From Oscillospiraceae bacterium (lineage in GTDB: Bacteria > Bacillota_A > Clostridia > Oscillospirales > Ruminococcaceae): a stretch of DNA of 22,825 nt. The position numbers and the translations under genes were made by a program. The stretch is from the NCBI GenBank assembly GCA_017523995.1, contig JAFWUX010000158.1:1-22825 (forward strand), in the 5' to 3' direction. Shown one piece after another: positions 1 through 7,884 of the stretch (positions within the stretch are counted from its first letter, which is position 1; each line of letters begins with the position of its first letter). The notes beneath the pieces were generated by a model. The model worked only from the letters and a program-made list of their open reading frames with translations, had not been told where the DNA came from and did not search any database.

Positions 1-1357
1 CTGCCAGTGAGCGCTTGTCCGCGGAGATATATGCAGCCAGTCTCCTGTCGGTATCCATTCGCATGAGGATCGGCAGCTTCAGGCCGCGCTCGTCAAACAG
101 TTCCTCAAGCTGTATCGCGCAGTGTACGGAAAGATCAATGTTTTCCAGCGCGATCACCGTATAGGTATATGGCTCTTTCTCAAGCTCGCTGCGCACGGTA
201 TCGTAGAAGCTGAGGTGAGAGATATTCATTTCAAAAAAGTTTATTCTCAGCAGACCGTCCGCCGCATCGCTTTTGAGCGTTACGCTGCTTTCAGTAATAT
301 CAAAGGTGTCGCGGCTGAGCTGATTCAGGAATACAGCTTTTTTCGTCTCAATATCGCTGTCGAAAATGTCGATGATGATACGGTTGCTGTCAGAAACCAC
401 ACCGAGATTCATTGCCTGCAAAACAGCCTGCTGACCAAGCTGACCGAAACCTGCCACCAGCAGATGAACAGTCCAGTCTTTCAGCGGAATTTCCGTATCC
501 TTATACACGGTATGCAGCGGATGGTCAGAGTACATTTTGTGTATCTGCAATTCCGGAAGCCCGACCAGTTCAAGGTCGTAGAAGGCATCCGTTTCTGCTG
601 CACTGTTGTAATATTCCGCGATCAGTCTGCCGATGCCTTCTTCTTCACATCTGCATGAGACCTTTGCGCCCTGTGCCAGCCTGATCCGTTCAGCGGAATC
701 CTTATCGTTCAGGCGAAAGAGCTGCAGCAGCGAGAAATTCCGTATAGACGAGTTCTCGAACAGGATGATATTGGATGCGGTCTCGATCCGTGTTTTTGCA
801 AGCAGCGTGTGCAGTTCTGATTCAGCCGCTTTCAGGATGTCAGTATAGTGTACGATATAGCCTGCCCTGTTGAGCTGGTATACTTCCTCGCTGTCAATGA
901 GCTCTGTGGTGACAATGTGGATGCAGGTCGTTTTCGGGTTTGACTGATTGTTGTTCAGCATGGCCTTCACATCGCTGTTATAGCCGAATACCACGATATG
1001 CCGGCAGTTCTTGCTCCTGCGGAAGAATATGATGAAGCGCAGCAGTTTTTCCAGTATCTTATAAACAAATGAGAGCGTGCAGTAGGGTGCGGTAAATACG
1101 GCAATGCAGTAGGCATAGCCGACGCATCGCGTGAGCGCAGATGGGTTTTGTTCCATAAATGCAACGGTGTCTTTGATCGTTACGGAAGCCTTGAAGCCAA
1201 AAGCATTGATACTGTTTTGCAGAACCAGCAGATACTTGAAAAAGGAATCATACTCCCGATAGTATACAATACCCTCGGCAGTTGCGATCAGAAATGAAAG
1301 CACGGCCAGCAGAAAGATCAGCAGCGTTGTATTCGTTCGGTTTTTCTTATCGTTCAT
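1..1357 (-). CDS. Two-helix membrane protein with RCK/TrkA-N-like Rossmann modules (3' end outside window)
   Basis: The frame is open from an ATG at 1357 to the window edge (452 codons, no stop), so the C-terminus is missing. Two hydrophobic segments lie near residues 11-31 and 77-98. The short basic start (MNDKKNR) and the basic stretch after the second helix (FFRRSK) suggest both ends are cytosolic. A beta strand with a degenerate nucleotide-binding loop (IVVFGYNSD, about 121-129) is followed by a second module with a clean GxGxxG loop (VAGFGQLGQQ, 301-310) and an acidic strand end (IIIDIFDSD, 327-335). This resembles the paired RCK/TrkA-N domains of ligand-gated K+ channels and related NAD-binding membrane proteins. 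No K+ selectivity filter is visible, so channel activity is not shown. The gene starts 14 bases after the TIR gene, with AAAGGA overlapping that stop codon, so the two are probably cotranscribed. An unseen C-terminal domain could change the call. Confidence 0.75.
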   Translation of the reverse strand, partial: MNDKKNRTNTTLLIFLLAVLSFLIATAEGIVYYREYDSFFKYLLVLQNSINAFGFKASVTIKDTVAFMEQNPSALTRCVGYAYCIAVFTAPYCTLSFVYKILEKLLRFIIFFRRSKNCRHIVVFGYNSDVKAMLNNNQSNPKTTCIHIVTTELIDSEEVYQLNRAGYIVHYTDILKAAESELHTLLAKTRIETASNIILFENSSIRNFSLLQLFRLNDKDSAERIRLAQGAKVSCRCEEEGIGRLIAEYYNSAAETDAFYDLELVGLPELQIHKMYSDHPLHTVYKDTEIPLKDWTVHLLVAGFGQLGQQAVLQAMNLGVVSDSNRIIIDIFDSDIETKKAVFLNQLSRDTFDITESSVTLKSDAADGLLRINFFEMNISHLSFYDTVRSELEKEPYTYTVIALENIDLSVHCAIQLEELFDERGLKLPILMRMDTDRRLAAYISADKRSLA

Positions 1358-1371
1358 CTTGTCATGTCCTT

Positions 1372-4300
1372 TCAGGCTTCGCCCAGTGCCGAAAGATAAG
1401 CATTTGCGGCATCTGTCAGCTGCTGTGTCGTATAAATCGGGAACAGTCCCGTTTTATTTCGTACGGAGTCACTGATATAAACGGTATTGCCTTCCGACGG
1501 CGCAGCGGCGAAATTGTCGATCCTGTAGCGTACAGAAAACCTTGATGTGTCGATCAGCCAGGCCTGTGATTTGTCCCATACGGCATAGATGCGGCTTTTG
1601 TCGGCTGACGGCCTGATTTCAAGATTTGATGCAGCGGAACTGTCAGACTCATAGATTTCGTTGTCCCTGTCGCCTGCGAAATCAAGCCGGCATTTTCTTC
1701 CCGTAAAGCCTTCCGCGTTCATCTCGTAGAGGTTTGAGTCACGGCAAAGGACGGCAAAGGTATCATCACTGACGGCTGCAGCAGAAACCGGTTCCTGACT
1801 TGTGCCGTTCAGGGAGACCGTCGTTTTCAGACTGCCTGTATCCGCATCAAAGAGCGAAACGGTACGGTCATTGAAAAACACGCCGACAGTGTCCGGATTC
1901 TGCCAGAAAATGCGCCGGATCTCGCGCCCTGTGCCGCTGAGGCTGCATTCCAGCGTCAGATCCTGACCGCCGGAAAAATCATGGACGGTCAGTTCTGTCC
2001 TGCTGTCCCCGTCATTGATCTGCGCATATACAGCGGCTCTGCTGCCTGAAACTGCATACATCCCGTTCAGGATTTTCCTGTCCGGAGCCAGCGTGTCTTT
2101 ATCCTTCTCTGCCCATGCCTTTACGCTTCCGTCAGCAGATACATGCACGATATTTCTGTTGTAATCGGCTAAATAGTAAAACCCGTCTGCCGCAGGCAGC
2201 AGTTCCGGTTCCGAGTGCATCGGCAAAGGTGCATCCCTGACCGCTTCGGCTTTACCGTCTGTGAGGCTGACGGACATGATGATGCTTTCAGAACTGTCCG
2301 GCTTATTTGCATTTACAATAAGCTTGTCATGCGACAGAAAGGCTGCGCTGTTCACTTTGTAGTTTTCCAGTGCGGTTACCTCACTGCATTCTCCTGACGC
2401 TGCGTCATAAATGAACAGGTGATGCGTCAGATCACTGAGGGATTTATATGCATTATCAGGGAAAAATGTGGATACCACAGCGGCTTTTGCGCCGTCATCT
2501 GTCACAGCGAGAATATTACGTTCATACATCCATTTGCCCGTTTCGATATCCCTGAACATCTCGTTCTGCTTCGGATACTGAATATAGGCAATGTTGGAAT
2601 AATTGCCGGCGGTGACATACTTTCCGGCGCTGTAGCTGAAAAGTGAGATGTTCGTACTGAATGTCTGCACTTTGTATGCGGCATGATCGGCGTCATCTCC
2701 TGTCGTGTAGCTGTTGATGCTGAGCATATATTCCTCACCGCTGTTCAGCGTGAACATGATAAGGCCGTTGCCGGAGAATGATACATCCACGATCTCCCCG
2801 TCAACAGGAATATTTTTAATCAGTTCGCCGGTTTCATAGTCCACGAGAGAGATCGAGCTTCCGGTTGTTACTGCAAGAACATCATGCGCATAATCAATGT
2901 GATCAGCCGGGATCAGGAATGATTTTCCGTTGTTCTGATAGTTTACCGGAAGGGAAACACGCCATTTCTGCTCCTTCATATCCTTGTCGTAGCGAATGAG
3001 ATCAGTGGCACGGCCGAAAGCGAGAACACTGCAGGCGGCGACTACAGGTTCATGATCGAAGTACAGCAGATAGCTTTTGTTGATTCCGGCAGGAAGGGGA
3101 TAATTCACCGCAATTTTACTGACCGGCTTCAAAGCGCGGTCATCCGGCGCAAAGGCTTCCAGTGTCTGATCATCCTGACTGATATAGATGATGCCGTCGT
3201 GCATTCCCTTGATCTCAACGCCGTACAGACCGGGTGTGCTGCTGCTGAGCTCCAGCTTAACGGTATCTGTTATGCGTCCCGTCACACGGTCAATGATCTC
3301 AAGATAAAAATCATCGCCCATGATCACTGTGCCGCCCGGGAGCAACTTCTTATCGCGGTACAGGCGCAGAACGGACTCCTCGTTTATGATGACATCATGG
3401 CAGGAGAATGCGTTTTCCGCTTTTGGAGCGCTCCACTTCACCTCGCCGGATGCACCGTCGATCAGCCAGAGGTCACAGTCAGAATTGTATAGGAATACAT
3501 CGCCTCCTGTGCCGGGTTCATCATCGCCGACATTGTGCACGTAGTTGGTAAAGATCTTGTAAAAGACAGGGTGGTTCTGATATGAAATATAGCTCGGAGC
3601 ACTTGTCTTTTTGAATGCAGTTCCCGTTTTGTCAGGACTGATATCGAAATAGGCGGTCAGCTTGTCTGCGTTCCCTGAATCAGACGCGAATTCGCTGTCA
3701 GAAGCGGAAATTTTCCTGATAAGATCGCCTGTTTCGGCATTCCAGAAGTATACACCCGTCGCATCTGCAGAGACGATCGACTTTCCCCCGCCCATAAACG
3801 AGAGCTGCTCCACCGCGCATTCGTGCTTCAGTGACAGCTGCGGTGCAAACTGCGTGTGACTGAACGAACCGAGTTCACGCGACAGTGCATATTCGGCTTC
3901 GGGAAGAACCGGTTTATCCGCATCTTCCGTAGGCAGCGCTGCGATGGCCTTTTTGATGGCCTGGATCAGGTTGTTCTCCTTGAAAAGATTTTCGGATTCC
4001 ACAGCAAGGTGTTCTGCATTCTCTACGAGAAGTTCACTGTTTTTGGTTTCGATCTCCGCATTCTGTGCTTTGATCTGGTCATTCTGAAGCATGATCTGAT
4101 CGTTCTGCGTCTGTATCTGCTTGTTCTTGCCGTTTATGGTGACGGCAGAAGCGACACTGATGATCGTGATAAGGGAGAGAATCGCCGAAACGCTGCCGAA
4201 TATCCGCCGTCTTCTTGCAGCCTCACGCCGCTTTTCACGCTGAAACAGGTCGTTGAAATCGCAGCCCAGCAGCGGTGCGGCAATCCGGAGAAATTCAGTA

Positions 4301-4788
4301 TTCAGTTTTTTCATTGAATCCTTCAGATTATCCGAAACAATATTTGCAGCAAGGGGTTCAACGTCCACCATGACAGTGACTTCTTCGCCTTTTTCATTGG
4401 TAGTGGTCATCTCAGCGCGGGTTAGTTCCTCAGGAAATGACTCCCGCGGATCACCGTTGACCAGCATGGTAATGATATTCGTATTCTTGTTGCTGTGGAG
4501 CTCACGGAAGCGTGTCAGCTCCTGAAGGCACCATTTGGAGTCGGTGTACTGCGGCGAGCAGATTACGATCAGAAACTCTGATGACTCGATCGCGTTCCTG
4601 ATGATCTCGCTGAGATCATTGCTGGACTGCAATTCCGAAACATCGCGGAAAATGCGCCAGTTTTCCTTTTTTTTGCCGAGCGATTTCGGCGGCTTATAGG
4701 CTTCGAGAAGCTTTTGCAGCCGTTCAGCAGCCTGCATATCAGGCGCAATGTGGCGGTAGCTGATAAAAGCTTTGTATTTGTATTCCAT
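1372..4788 (-). CDS. TIR domain - transmembrane helix - coiled coil - beta-propeller protein (1138 aa)
   Basis: Residues 4-120 form a TIR domain: strand A (KAFISYRH), a BB-loop region (FRDVSEL, 47-53), strand C (FLIVICSPQY) and the motif SKWCLQEL (84-91). Its Glu90 sits where plant TIRs and SARM1 carry the catalytic glutamate for NAD cleavage. A very basic stretch (about 184-195) precedes one membrane helix (about 196-216), which by the positive-inside rule keeps TIR in the cytosol. A Q/N/E-rich coiled coil (about 220-262) follows. The rest, about 800 residues, carries WD40/PQQ-like blades with repeated strand patterns such as YFWNAETGDLIRKI, SLVDYETGELIKNI and SLFDADTGSLKTTV, and would lie outside. 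The start is set by AAGGAG seven bases before the ATG. It is first in an operon with the Rossmann membrane protein. NADase activity and an immune or signalling role are inferences; TIR could also serve only as a scaffold. Confidence 0.9.
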   Translation of the reverse strand: MEYKYKAFISYRHIAPDMQAAERLQKLLEAYKPPKSLGKKKENWRIFRDVSELQSSNDLSEIIRNAIESSEFLIVICSPQYTDSKWCLQELTRFRELHSNKNTNIITMLVNGDPRESFPEELTRAEMTTTNEKGEEVTVMVDVEPLAANIVSDNLKDSMKKLNTEFLRIAAPLLGCDFNDLFQREKRREAARRRRIFGSVSAILSLITIISVASAVTINGKNKQIQTQNDQIMLQNDQIKAQNAEIETKNSELLVENAEHLAVESENLFKENNLIQAIKKAIAALPTEDADKPVLPEAEYALSRELGSFSHTQFAPQLSLKHECAVEQLSFMGGGKSIVSADATGVYFWNAETGDLIRKISASDSEFASDSGNADKLTAYFDISPDKTGTAFKKTSAPSYISYQNHPVFYKIFTNYVHNVGDDEPGTGGDVFLYNSDCDLWLIDGASGEVKWSAPKAENAFSCHDVIINEESVLRLYRDKKLLPGGTVIMGDDFYLEIIDRVTGRITDTVKLELSSSTPGLYGVEIKGMHDGIIYISQDDQTLEAFAPDDRALKPVSKIAVNYPLPAGINKSYLLYFDHEPVVAACSVLAFGRATDLIRYDKDMKEQKWRVSLPVNYQNNGKSFLIPADHIDYAHDVLAVTTGSSISLVDYETGELIKNIPVDGEIVDVSFSGNGLIMFTLNSGEEYMLSINSYTTGDDADHAAYKVQTFSTNISLFSYSAGKYVTAGNYSNIAYIQYPKQNEMFRDIETGKWMYERNILAVTDDGAKAAVVSTFFPDNAYKSLSDLTHHLFIYDAASGECSEVTALENYKVNSAAFLSHDKLIVNANKPDSSESIIMSVSLTDGKAEAVRDAPLPMHSEPELLPAADGFYYLADYNRNIVHVSADGSVKAWAEKDKDTLAPDRKILNGMYAVSGSRAAVYAQINDGDSRTELTVHDFSGGQDLTLECSLSGTGREIRRIFWQNPDTVGVFFNDRTVSLFDADTGSLKTTVSLNGTSQEPVSAAAVSDDTFAVLCRDSNLYEMNAEGFTGRKCRLDFAGDRDNEIYESDSSAASNLEIRPSADKSRIYAVWDKSQAWLIDTSRFSVRYRIDNFAAAPSEGNTVYISDSVRNKTGLFPIYTTQQLTDAANAYLSALGEA

Positions 4789-5107
4789 TTTTACTCCTTA
4801 AAACGAACGAACCGCCTGATTCCGCAAAACGCCGGATGATTCTGCGGATCAGTCCGAAAGAACAAAGCCGGTCATGACAAGCGCCGGGCACGGGGCACAG
4901 TTGATATGCACGATCTGTCGGAAAAAATGCAGTCAGAATCAGATTGCAGTTTTTCTTCCCCCGTTGTCCTGTTCATGTTCCTATTATACCACTTTTCGGC
5001 CATTTTCGCAACTGTGCAGAGCTTTTATGATGAAAAACGAAACGTATCTGACAAAATACATTCAAAACGATTATGGCTTAAAGTGAGACGGTTCCCTTGC
5101 CTTGGAC
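4789..5107. other. Intergenic leader and upstream region of the TIR operon
   Basis: No gene is supported here. The minus-strand promoter at 4983-5011 implies a 5' leader of about 190 bases before the TIR start. The leader contains an imperfect hairpin (CCGCA near 4822 with TGCGG near 4843). No riboswitch class is recognised. The stretch 5012-5107 shows nothing definite before repeat copy A. Confidence 0.5.
4983..5011 (-). promoter_or_regulatory. Sigma-A promoter of the TIR operon
   Basis: On the minus strand TTGCGA (5006-5011) and a perfect TATAAT (4983-4988) are separated by exactly 17 bases. The expected start of transcription is near 4976. The same TTGCGA-N17-TATAAT pair occurs on the plus strand at 11108-11136. 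Confidence 0.75.
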
Positions 5108-5226
5108 GGCAGACAATACCGCTATGCTTTCCCAAAACAGCGCAGCCGAAAACATTGACACAGGATATTGCGTTCTGTTCCGGGATGCAGGAGCCCGCCG
5201 GGAGAGGGGACATCGGATCATCATGA
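5108..5226 (+). repeat. AbrB-cassette copy A, internally deleted
   Basis: The sequence starts with the cassette leader (GACAATACC, then GCTATGC, then CCCAAAACAGC), jumps straight into the cassette tail at AAAACATTGACACAGGA, and runs on to an RGDIG-type end with a TGA stop at 5224-5226. The hairpin, ribosome site and AbrB domain are absent. The junction falls on AAAAC, which occurs at both ends of the missing segment in full copies. The reading frame across the junction stays open, giving KTLTQDIAFCSGMQE. It is probably a dead remnant. Confidence 0.8.
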
Positions 5227-5235
5227 CCTGCTTAA

Positions 5236-5259
5236 AACAGCCGCCCGCGGGCGGCTGTT
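5236..5259 (-). terminator. Terminator of the dockerin gene (perfect 24-base palindrome)
   Basis: AACAGCCGCCCG is followed directly by its exact complement. It lies 15 bases after the dockerin gene stop. On the minus strand the stem runs into CTGTTTTAAG, a short U tract. It may also end plus-strand transcripts through copy A. Confidence 0.75.
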
Positions 5260-5273
5260 CTGTTATGCATAAT

Positions 5274-7235
5274 TCAGGCGATCGCAACCATTTCGTCATA
5301 CCGGTTTTCCAGAACATCTCCTGTCCTTGCATCCACAAACACATTTGCTTTGACATCATAAATGGTCGAGAAACCGCCGCCAATGGAAAAATGATTGCCA
5401 TAGCTGTCATGAACCCTGTAAGCAAGGCAGTCATCTTCAACCGAATAATACATCAGGACCGTTTCCTCACCGAAGCGGCCGGAAGGCTCGTATTTTCCGG
5501 ATTCTGTGGGGAGCGGCATTTCAGAAGCATAGGCTTTGGCGGTATTGATCGCTTCCTGCTTTGGAATAACGCCTGTTGTGTCGATCGCAGCGAGTTTGTC
5601 AAGGAAAGCGCCTGTCAGGAAGGGTGCATTCAGCTCATATCTTCCGTAATCGCACAGATCGACAGTGACCGGATATTTGTCATAATCCAGCGGAATATCC
5701 TGATAACAGAGCCTGAAATGAACCGCAGCGGGAACGGCGCTGCCGGACGACCGCGGGTCATATTCGCTCTCTCTCCATTCAAACGTGAACTGCGAAAAAT
5801 CAAAGTCAGGGAGCTGCCGTCTGATGCTGTCCTGTAAAAAGCGGCAGATCTCATCCGCCTGTTGATTTCTTCTGTCCCATGTGATTTTGATTTGAAATTC
5901 CTGCGCAGCCTGACGCATGAGCGCCTGCTTCATCAGGCTGAGATCGGAAGCGTCCAGTCTGCCGTCTGCATTCAGGTCGGCATTCTCCGGCTTTTTCAGC
6001 GGTGAATCCGGTGCAGTGAGCAGCCATTTCTGAAACAGAACAACATCAGAAATACGGAATGAACCGTCACAGTTCACATCGCCCGGAACCCATGCCGGCA
6101 AACCGACAGGCTCGGCAAACCGGAATCCGTTTTCATCTGCGTATGTTTCCGCGGCGGTATACGGATAGCCGTAAACAGTAAAGTCATCCGAAACTTTCAT
6201 CAGCCGAATGTCATCGCCGCCCGGATCATCCGGTGTGCGATACCCGAATGCAGCGCCGCTGATATTCCTGACAGACATCGGGATCGTGATGCTGTTCAGC
6301 GCACGGCAGTCCAGAAATGCACACATTCCGACGGTCTGTATCCCGTTCTCCAGCGTGACTGTTTCCAGCCCCGTGCAGCCGGCGAATGCATTGGTATCAA
6401 TGGATCTCACCGTGCCGGGGATCGCTGCGCTTTTCAGGTTTTTACAGTCGGAAAAGGTATCAGATCCCAGATGATCCACCGGCGGGATCTCTGCGCGGAT
6501 GATCCCGGTTTCATGAAAGGCACCCCAGCCGATCGCCGTGATCTTATCATGGAACGTGACCGCCGTCAGGTTGCTTTGCTGTGACAGCGCGCAGTCTGCA
6601 ATGACCGTTATGGACGGATCCAGTGTCAGCGCGGTATTTTCGGGCATCGTTCCCTTATACCAGCACAGGACATTGCTGATGCAGACATAGCCGTCCGGCT
6701 GACTGTCCAGCCATGCGGTATCTGTAAAAGCGGCAGAACTGATCATATCCAGCTGCTTCGGAAATGTGATCTCCGCAAGGCTTGTGCAGTTCCTGAAAGC
6801 ACCGGTGCCGATCGTGCGGACAGAATCCGGTATCACAATGCTTTCCAGTGAACTGCATCCGTTGAATGTATTATGCTTGATCTGTGTCAGATCTTCCGGC
6901 AGCTCAACGCGTTCCAGCGCAGTACAGCCGGTAAAGGCTCTGTCGCCCAGATCGTTCAGACCGTCAGGCAGTACGACACTTTTTAATTTCGTATGATTGA
7001 CGAACGCCCTGCTTCCGATCGCCGAAACCGGTTTTCCGTCAATTTGTTCCGGTATGACGAGCGTTTCAGCATCTTCGGCGCATCCGGTAATTGTGAGCCC
7101 GGTGTATTTCTCTGTATAAGTGAGGTTTTCGTATGTGCGGTCACCCGCAGCAGCTGCCCGCATCGGCAGCCGGATCAAAGAAATGCAGAATATGATACTG
7201 CTGACAGCAGCACAGAGTTTTCGTTTCGCTTTCAT
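5274..7235 (-). CDS. Secreted leucine-rich-repeat protein with internal type I dockerin (653 aa)
   Basis: The ATG at 7235 has GGAG nine bases upstream and opens a signal peptide (MKAKRK, hydrophobic core, cleavage likely after RAAAA near residue 30). An upstream ATG at 7292 would put a hydrophilic stretch before the signal, so it was rejected. Residues about 55-330 are BspA-type LRR_5 repeats with recurring units such as SIVIPDSVRTIGTGAF and AIPGTVRSIDTNAF. Residues about 384-441 form a dockerin with two calcium-loop repeats (GDVNCDGSFRISD and ADLNADGRLDASD). The last ~205 residues (446-653) are a separate domain of unknown identity; its end (KANVFVDARTGDVLENRY) resembles PepSY-type folds. 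Dockerins dock on cohesins, so this protein is expected at the cell surface or on a cellulosome-like scaffold. No catalytic domain is seen; an adhesion or binding role is inferred. Confidence 0.92.
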   Translation of the reverse strand: MKAKRKLCAAVSSIIFCISLIRLPMRAAAAGDRTYENLTYTEKYTGLTITGCAEDAETLVIPEQIDGKPVSAIGSRAFVNHTKLKSVVLPDGLNDLGDRAFTGCTALERVELPEDLTQIKHNTFNGCSSLESIVIPDSVRTIGTGAFRNCTSLAEITFPKQLDMISSAAFTDTAWLDSQPDGYVCISNVLCWYKGTMPENTALTLDPSITVIADCALSQQSNLTAVTFHDKITAIGWGAFHETGIIRAEIPPVDHLGSDTFSDCKNLKSAAIPGTVRSIDTNAFAGCTGLETVTLENGIQTVGMCAFLDCRALNSITIPMSVRNISGAAFGYRTPDDPGGDDIRLMKVSDDFTVYGYPYTAAETYADENGFRFAEPVGLPAWVPGDVNCDGSFRISDVVLFQKWLLTAPDSPLKKPENADLNADGRLDASDLSLMKQALMRQAAQEFQIKITWDRRNQQADEICRFLQDSIRRQLPDFDFSQFTFEWRESEYDPRSSGSAVPAAVHFRLCYQDIPLDYDKYPVTVDLCDYGRYELNAPFLTGAFLDKLAAIDTTGVIPKQEAINTAKAYASEMPLPTESGKYEPSGRFGEETVLMYYSVEDDCLAYRVHDSYGNHFSIGGGFSTIYDVKANVFVDARTGDVLENRYDEMVAIA

Positions 7236-7270
7236 TCTGAGTATCTCCGTTCGTGTGAGAGAATGATCCC

Positions 7271-7287
7271 GCCGGCTTTTTGCCGGC
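7271..7287 (-). promoter_or_regulatory. Leader hairpin of the dockerin gene
   Basis: A perfect 6-bp stem (GCCGGC on both sides) closes a five-A loop on the minus strand. It lies inside the roughly 65-base leader between the promoter start near 7299 and the ATG at 7235. It lacks a U tract, so it is more likely an mRNA stabiliser than a terminator. Confidence 0.5.
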
Positions 7288-7305
7288 TGCACAGTTCCAT
7301 TCTTA

Positions 7306-7334
7306 ATTATAGCATATTATCAGCGGTTTTTCAA
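7306..7334 (-). promoter_or_regulatory. Sigma-A promoter of the dockerin gene
   Basis: The minus strand reads TTGAAA (7329-7334), 17 bases, then TATAAT (7306-7311) preceded by TGC, an extended -10. Transcription should begin near 7299. Confidence 0.8.
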
Positions 7335-7569
7335 TGTAAAATTGCCAAAAAACAAAAGCGCCCCGTTATGCCGGCAGGAAAGCTTCCTGCTTTCATTGCC
7401 GTAAAACGATCCCTTTGTGTGCTGTTTCACTTGAAATCAGAAGCGGTTTATGGGATGCTGATCATTATGCATAAAAGCATCGTAAGCACGCGGTTTCCGT
7501 TTCTGCGCCGTCATGGTGAAACAGGTCGTATCGCTGTTGTATGCACTTGCATTTCCACTGAATTTGTTG
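7335..7569. other. Intergenic region without a gene
   Basis: No convincing coding frame is visible. The one notable element is a perfect 7-bp hairpin (GCAGGAA, loop AGC, TTCCTGC) at 7374-7390, followed on the plus strand by TTTCATT. No plus-strand gene lies just upstream for it to terminate. Confidence 0.4.
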
Positions 7570-7740
7570 TATAATAAAAGCATACCCGAAGGTATGCTTT
7601 GGGGAATATGAATCCTGCCGACGGAGTTGAACCGTCGTCCATCCCCTAACGGGGGAGCGTCCTCACGTTGAACGATGCAGGCACGCCGGGCGGTCATACC
7701 GCAACTCCTTCGGACAGAAGGCGCAATGAAGCAGCCGGCA
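7570..7740 (-). ncRNA. Free-standing structured small RNA, family not recognised (about 165 nt)
   Basis: A consensus promoter (7746-7774) and an intrinsic terminator (7577-7600) on the minus strand delimit a transcript of about 165 bases with no plausible ORF. In transcript order it holds a hairpin with arms CCTTC/GAAGG, a 5-bp hairpin (GCGGT, ATG, ACCGC), CCCC/GGGG closing a CGTTA loop, and a 6-bp hairpin (CGACGG, TTCAACT, CCGTCG). The 5' end (AATCTGCCG) can also pair with CGGCAGGATT near the 3' end, giving a closing stem with one bulge. The motif GTTCAAC occurs twice. The last hairpin looks like a tRNA T arm, but there is no CCA end or tRNA fold. 6S, SRP and tmRNA were considered and not supported by their signature motifs. 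It lies between two leucine-rich-repeat genes but need not regulate them. Confidence 0.65.
7577..7600 (-). terminator. Intrinsic terminator of the small RNA
   Basis: On the minus strand AAAGCATACC and GGTATGCTTT form a perfect 10-bp stem with a stable TTCG tetraloop, then TTATTATA. This orientation fits the promoter at 7746-7774. Confidence 0.85.
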
Positions 7741-7745
7741 GATTT

Positions 7746-7774
7746 ATTGTAGCACAAAGCTGCTTGTTTGTCAA
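7746..7774 (-). promoter_or_regulatory. Strong sigma-A promoter of the small RNA
   Basis: The minus strand has a perfect TTGACA (7769-7774), a 17-base spacer and TACAAT (7746-7751) preceded by TGC. The start of transcription should be near 7739. AAGCAGC in the spacer is complementary to GCTGCTT at the RNA's 5' end. Confidence 0.85.
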
Positions 7775-7833
7775 GGCGTCTTTTGCGCGTATGCCTGTTC
7801 CCGTACCGCTGCATCTGAATGATGAAAAAACAG

Positions 7834-7864
7834 GATCCGTCTGTCTGATACGGACGATCGGATC
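7834..7864 (+). promoter_or_regulatory. Leader hairpin before the cytosolic LRR gene
   Basis: GATCCG (7834-7839) and CGGATC (7859-7864) form an outer stem, with a weaker inner stem CCGT/ACGG. It ends ten bases before the ribosome site GAGGTG (7875-7880). No convincing plus-strand promoter was found between 7740 and 7834. Confidence 0.35.
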
Positions 7865-7884
7865 ATGGATGATCGAGGTGCCAA

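Noticed and set aside
122..658. Plus-strand open frames over the left-edge gene, including one of 178 codons
   Set aside because: They are antisense to a well-supported minus-strand gene with membrane helices and a GxGxxG motif, and they show no domain or ribosome site.
5097..5837. A 246-codon plus-strand frame over the end of the dockerin gene
   Set aside because: It is antisense to clear dockerin and C-terminal domain coding sequence and begins inside cassette remnant A.
7547..7575. Plus-strand TTGCAT-N17-TATAAT that looks like a promoter
   Set aside because: The TATAAT is the complement of the U-rich tail of the minus-strand small-RNA terminator, and the transcript it would give is just the antisense of that RNA. 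A coincidence is more likely.
7570..7740. Identification of the small RNA as SRP RNA, 6S RNA or tmRNA
   Set aside because: The GAAGCAGCC motif is on the wrong strand for SRP, the GGAAGG loop is absent, no tmRNA acceptor/CCA end is seen, and the fold is several hairpins in a row rather than the 6S rod with a central bubble.
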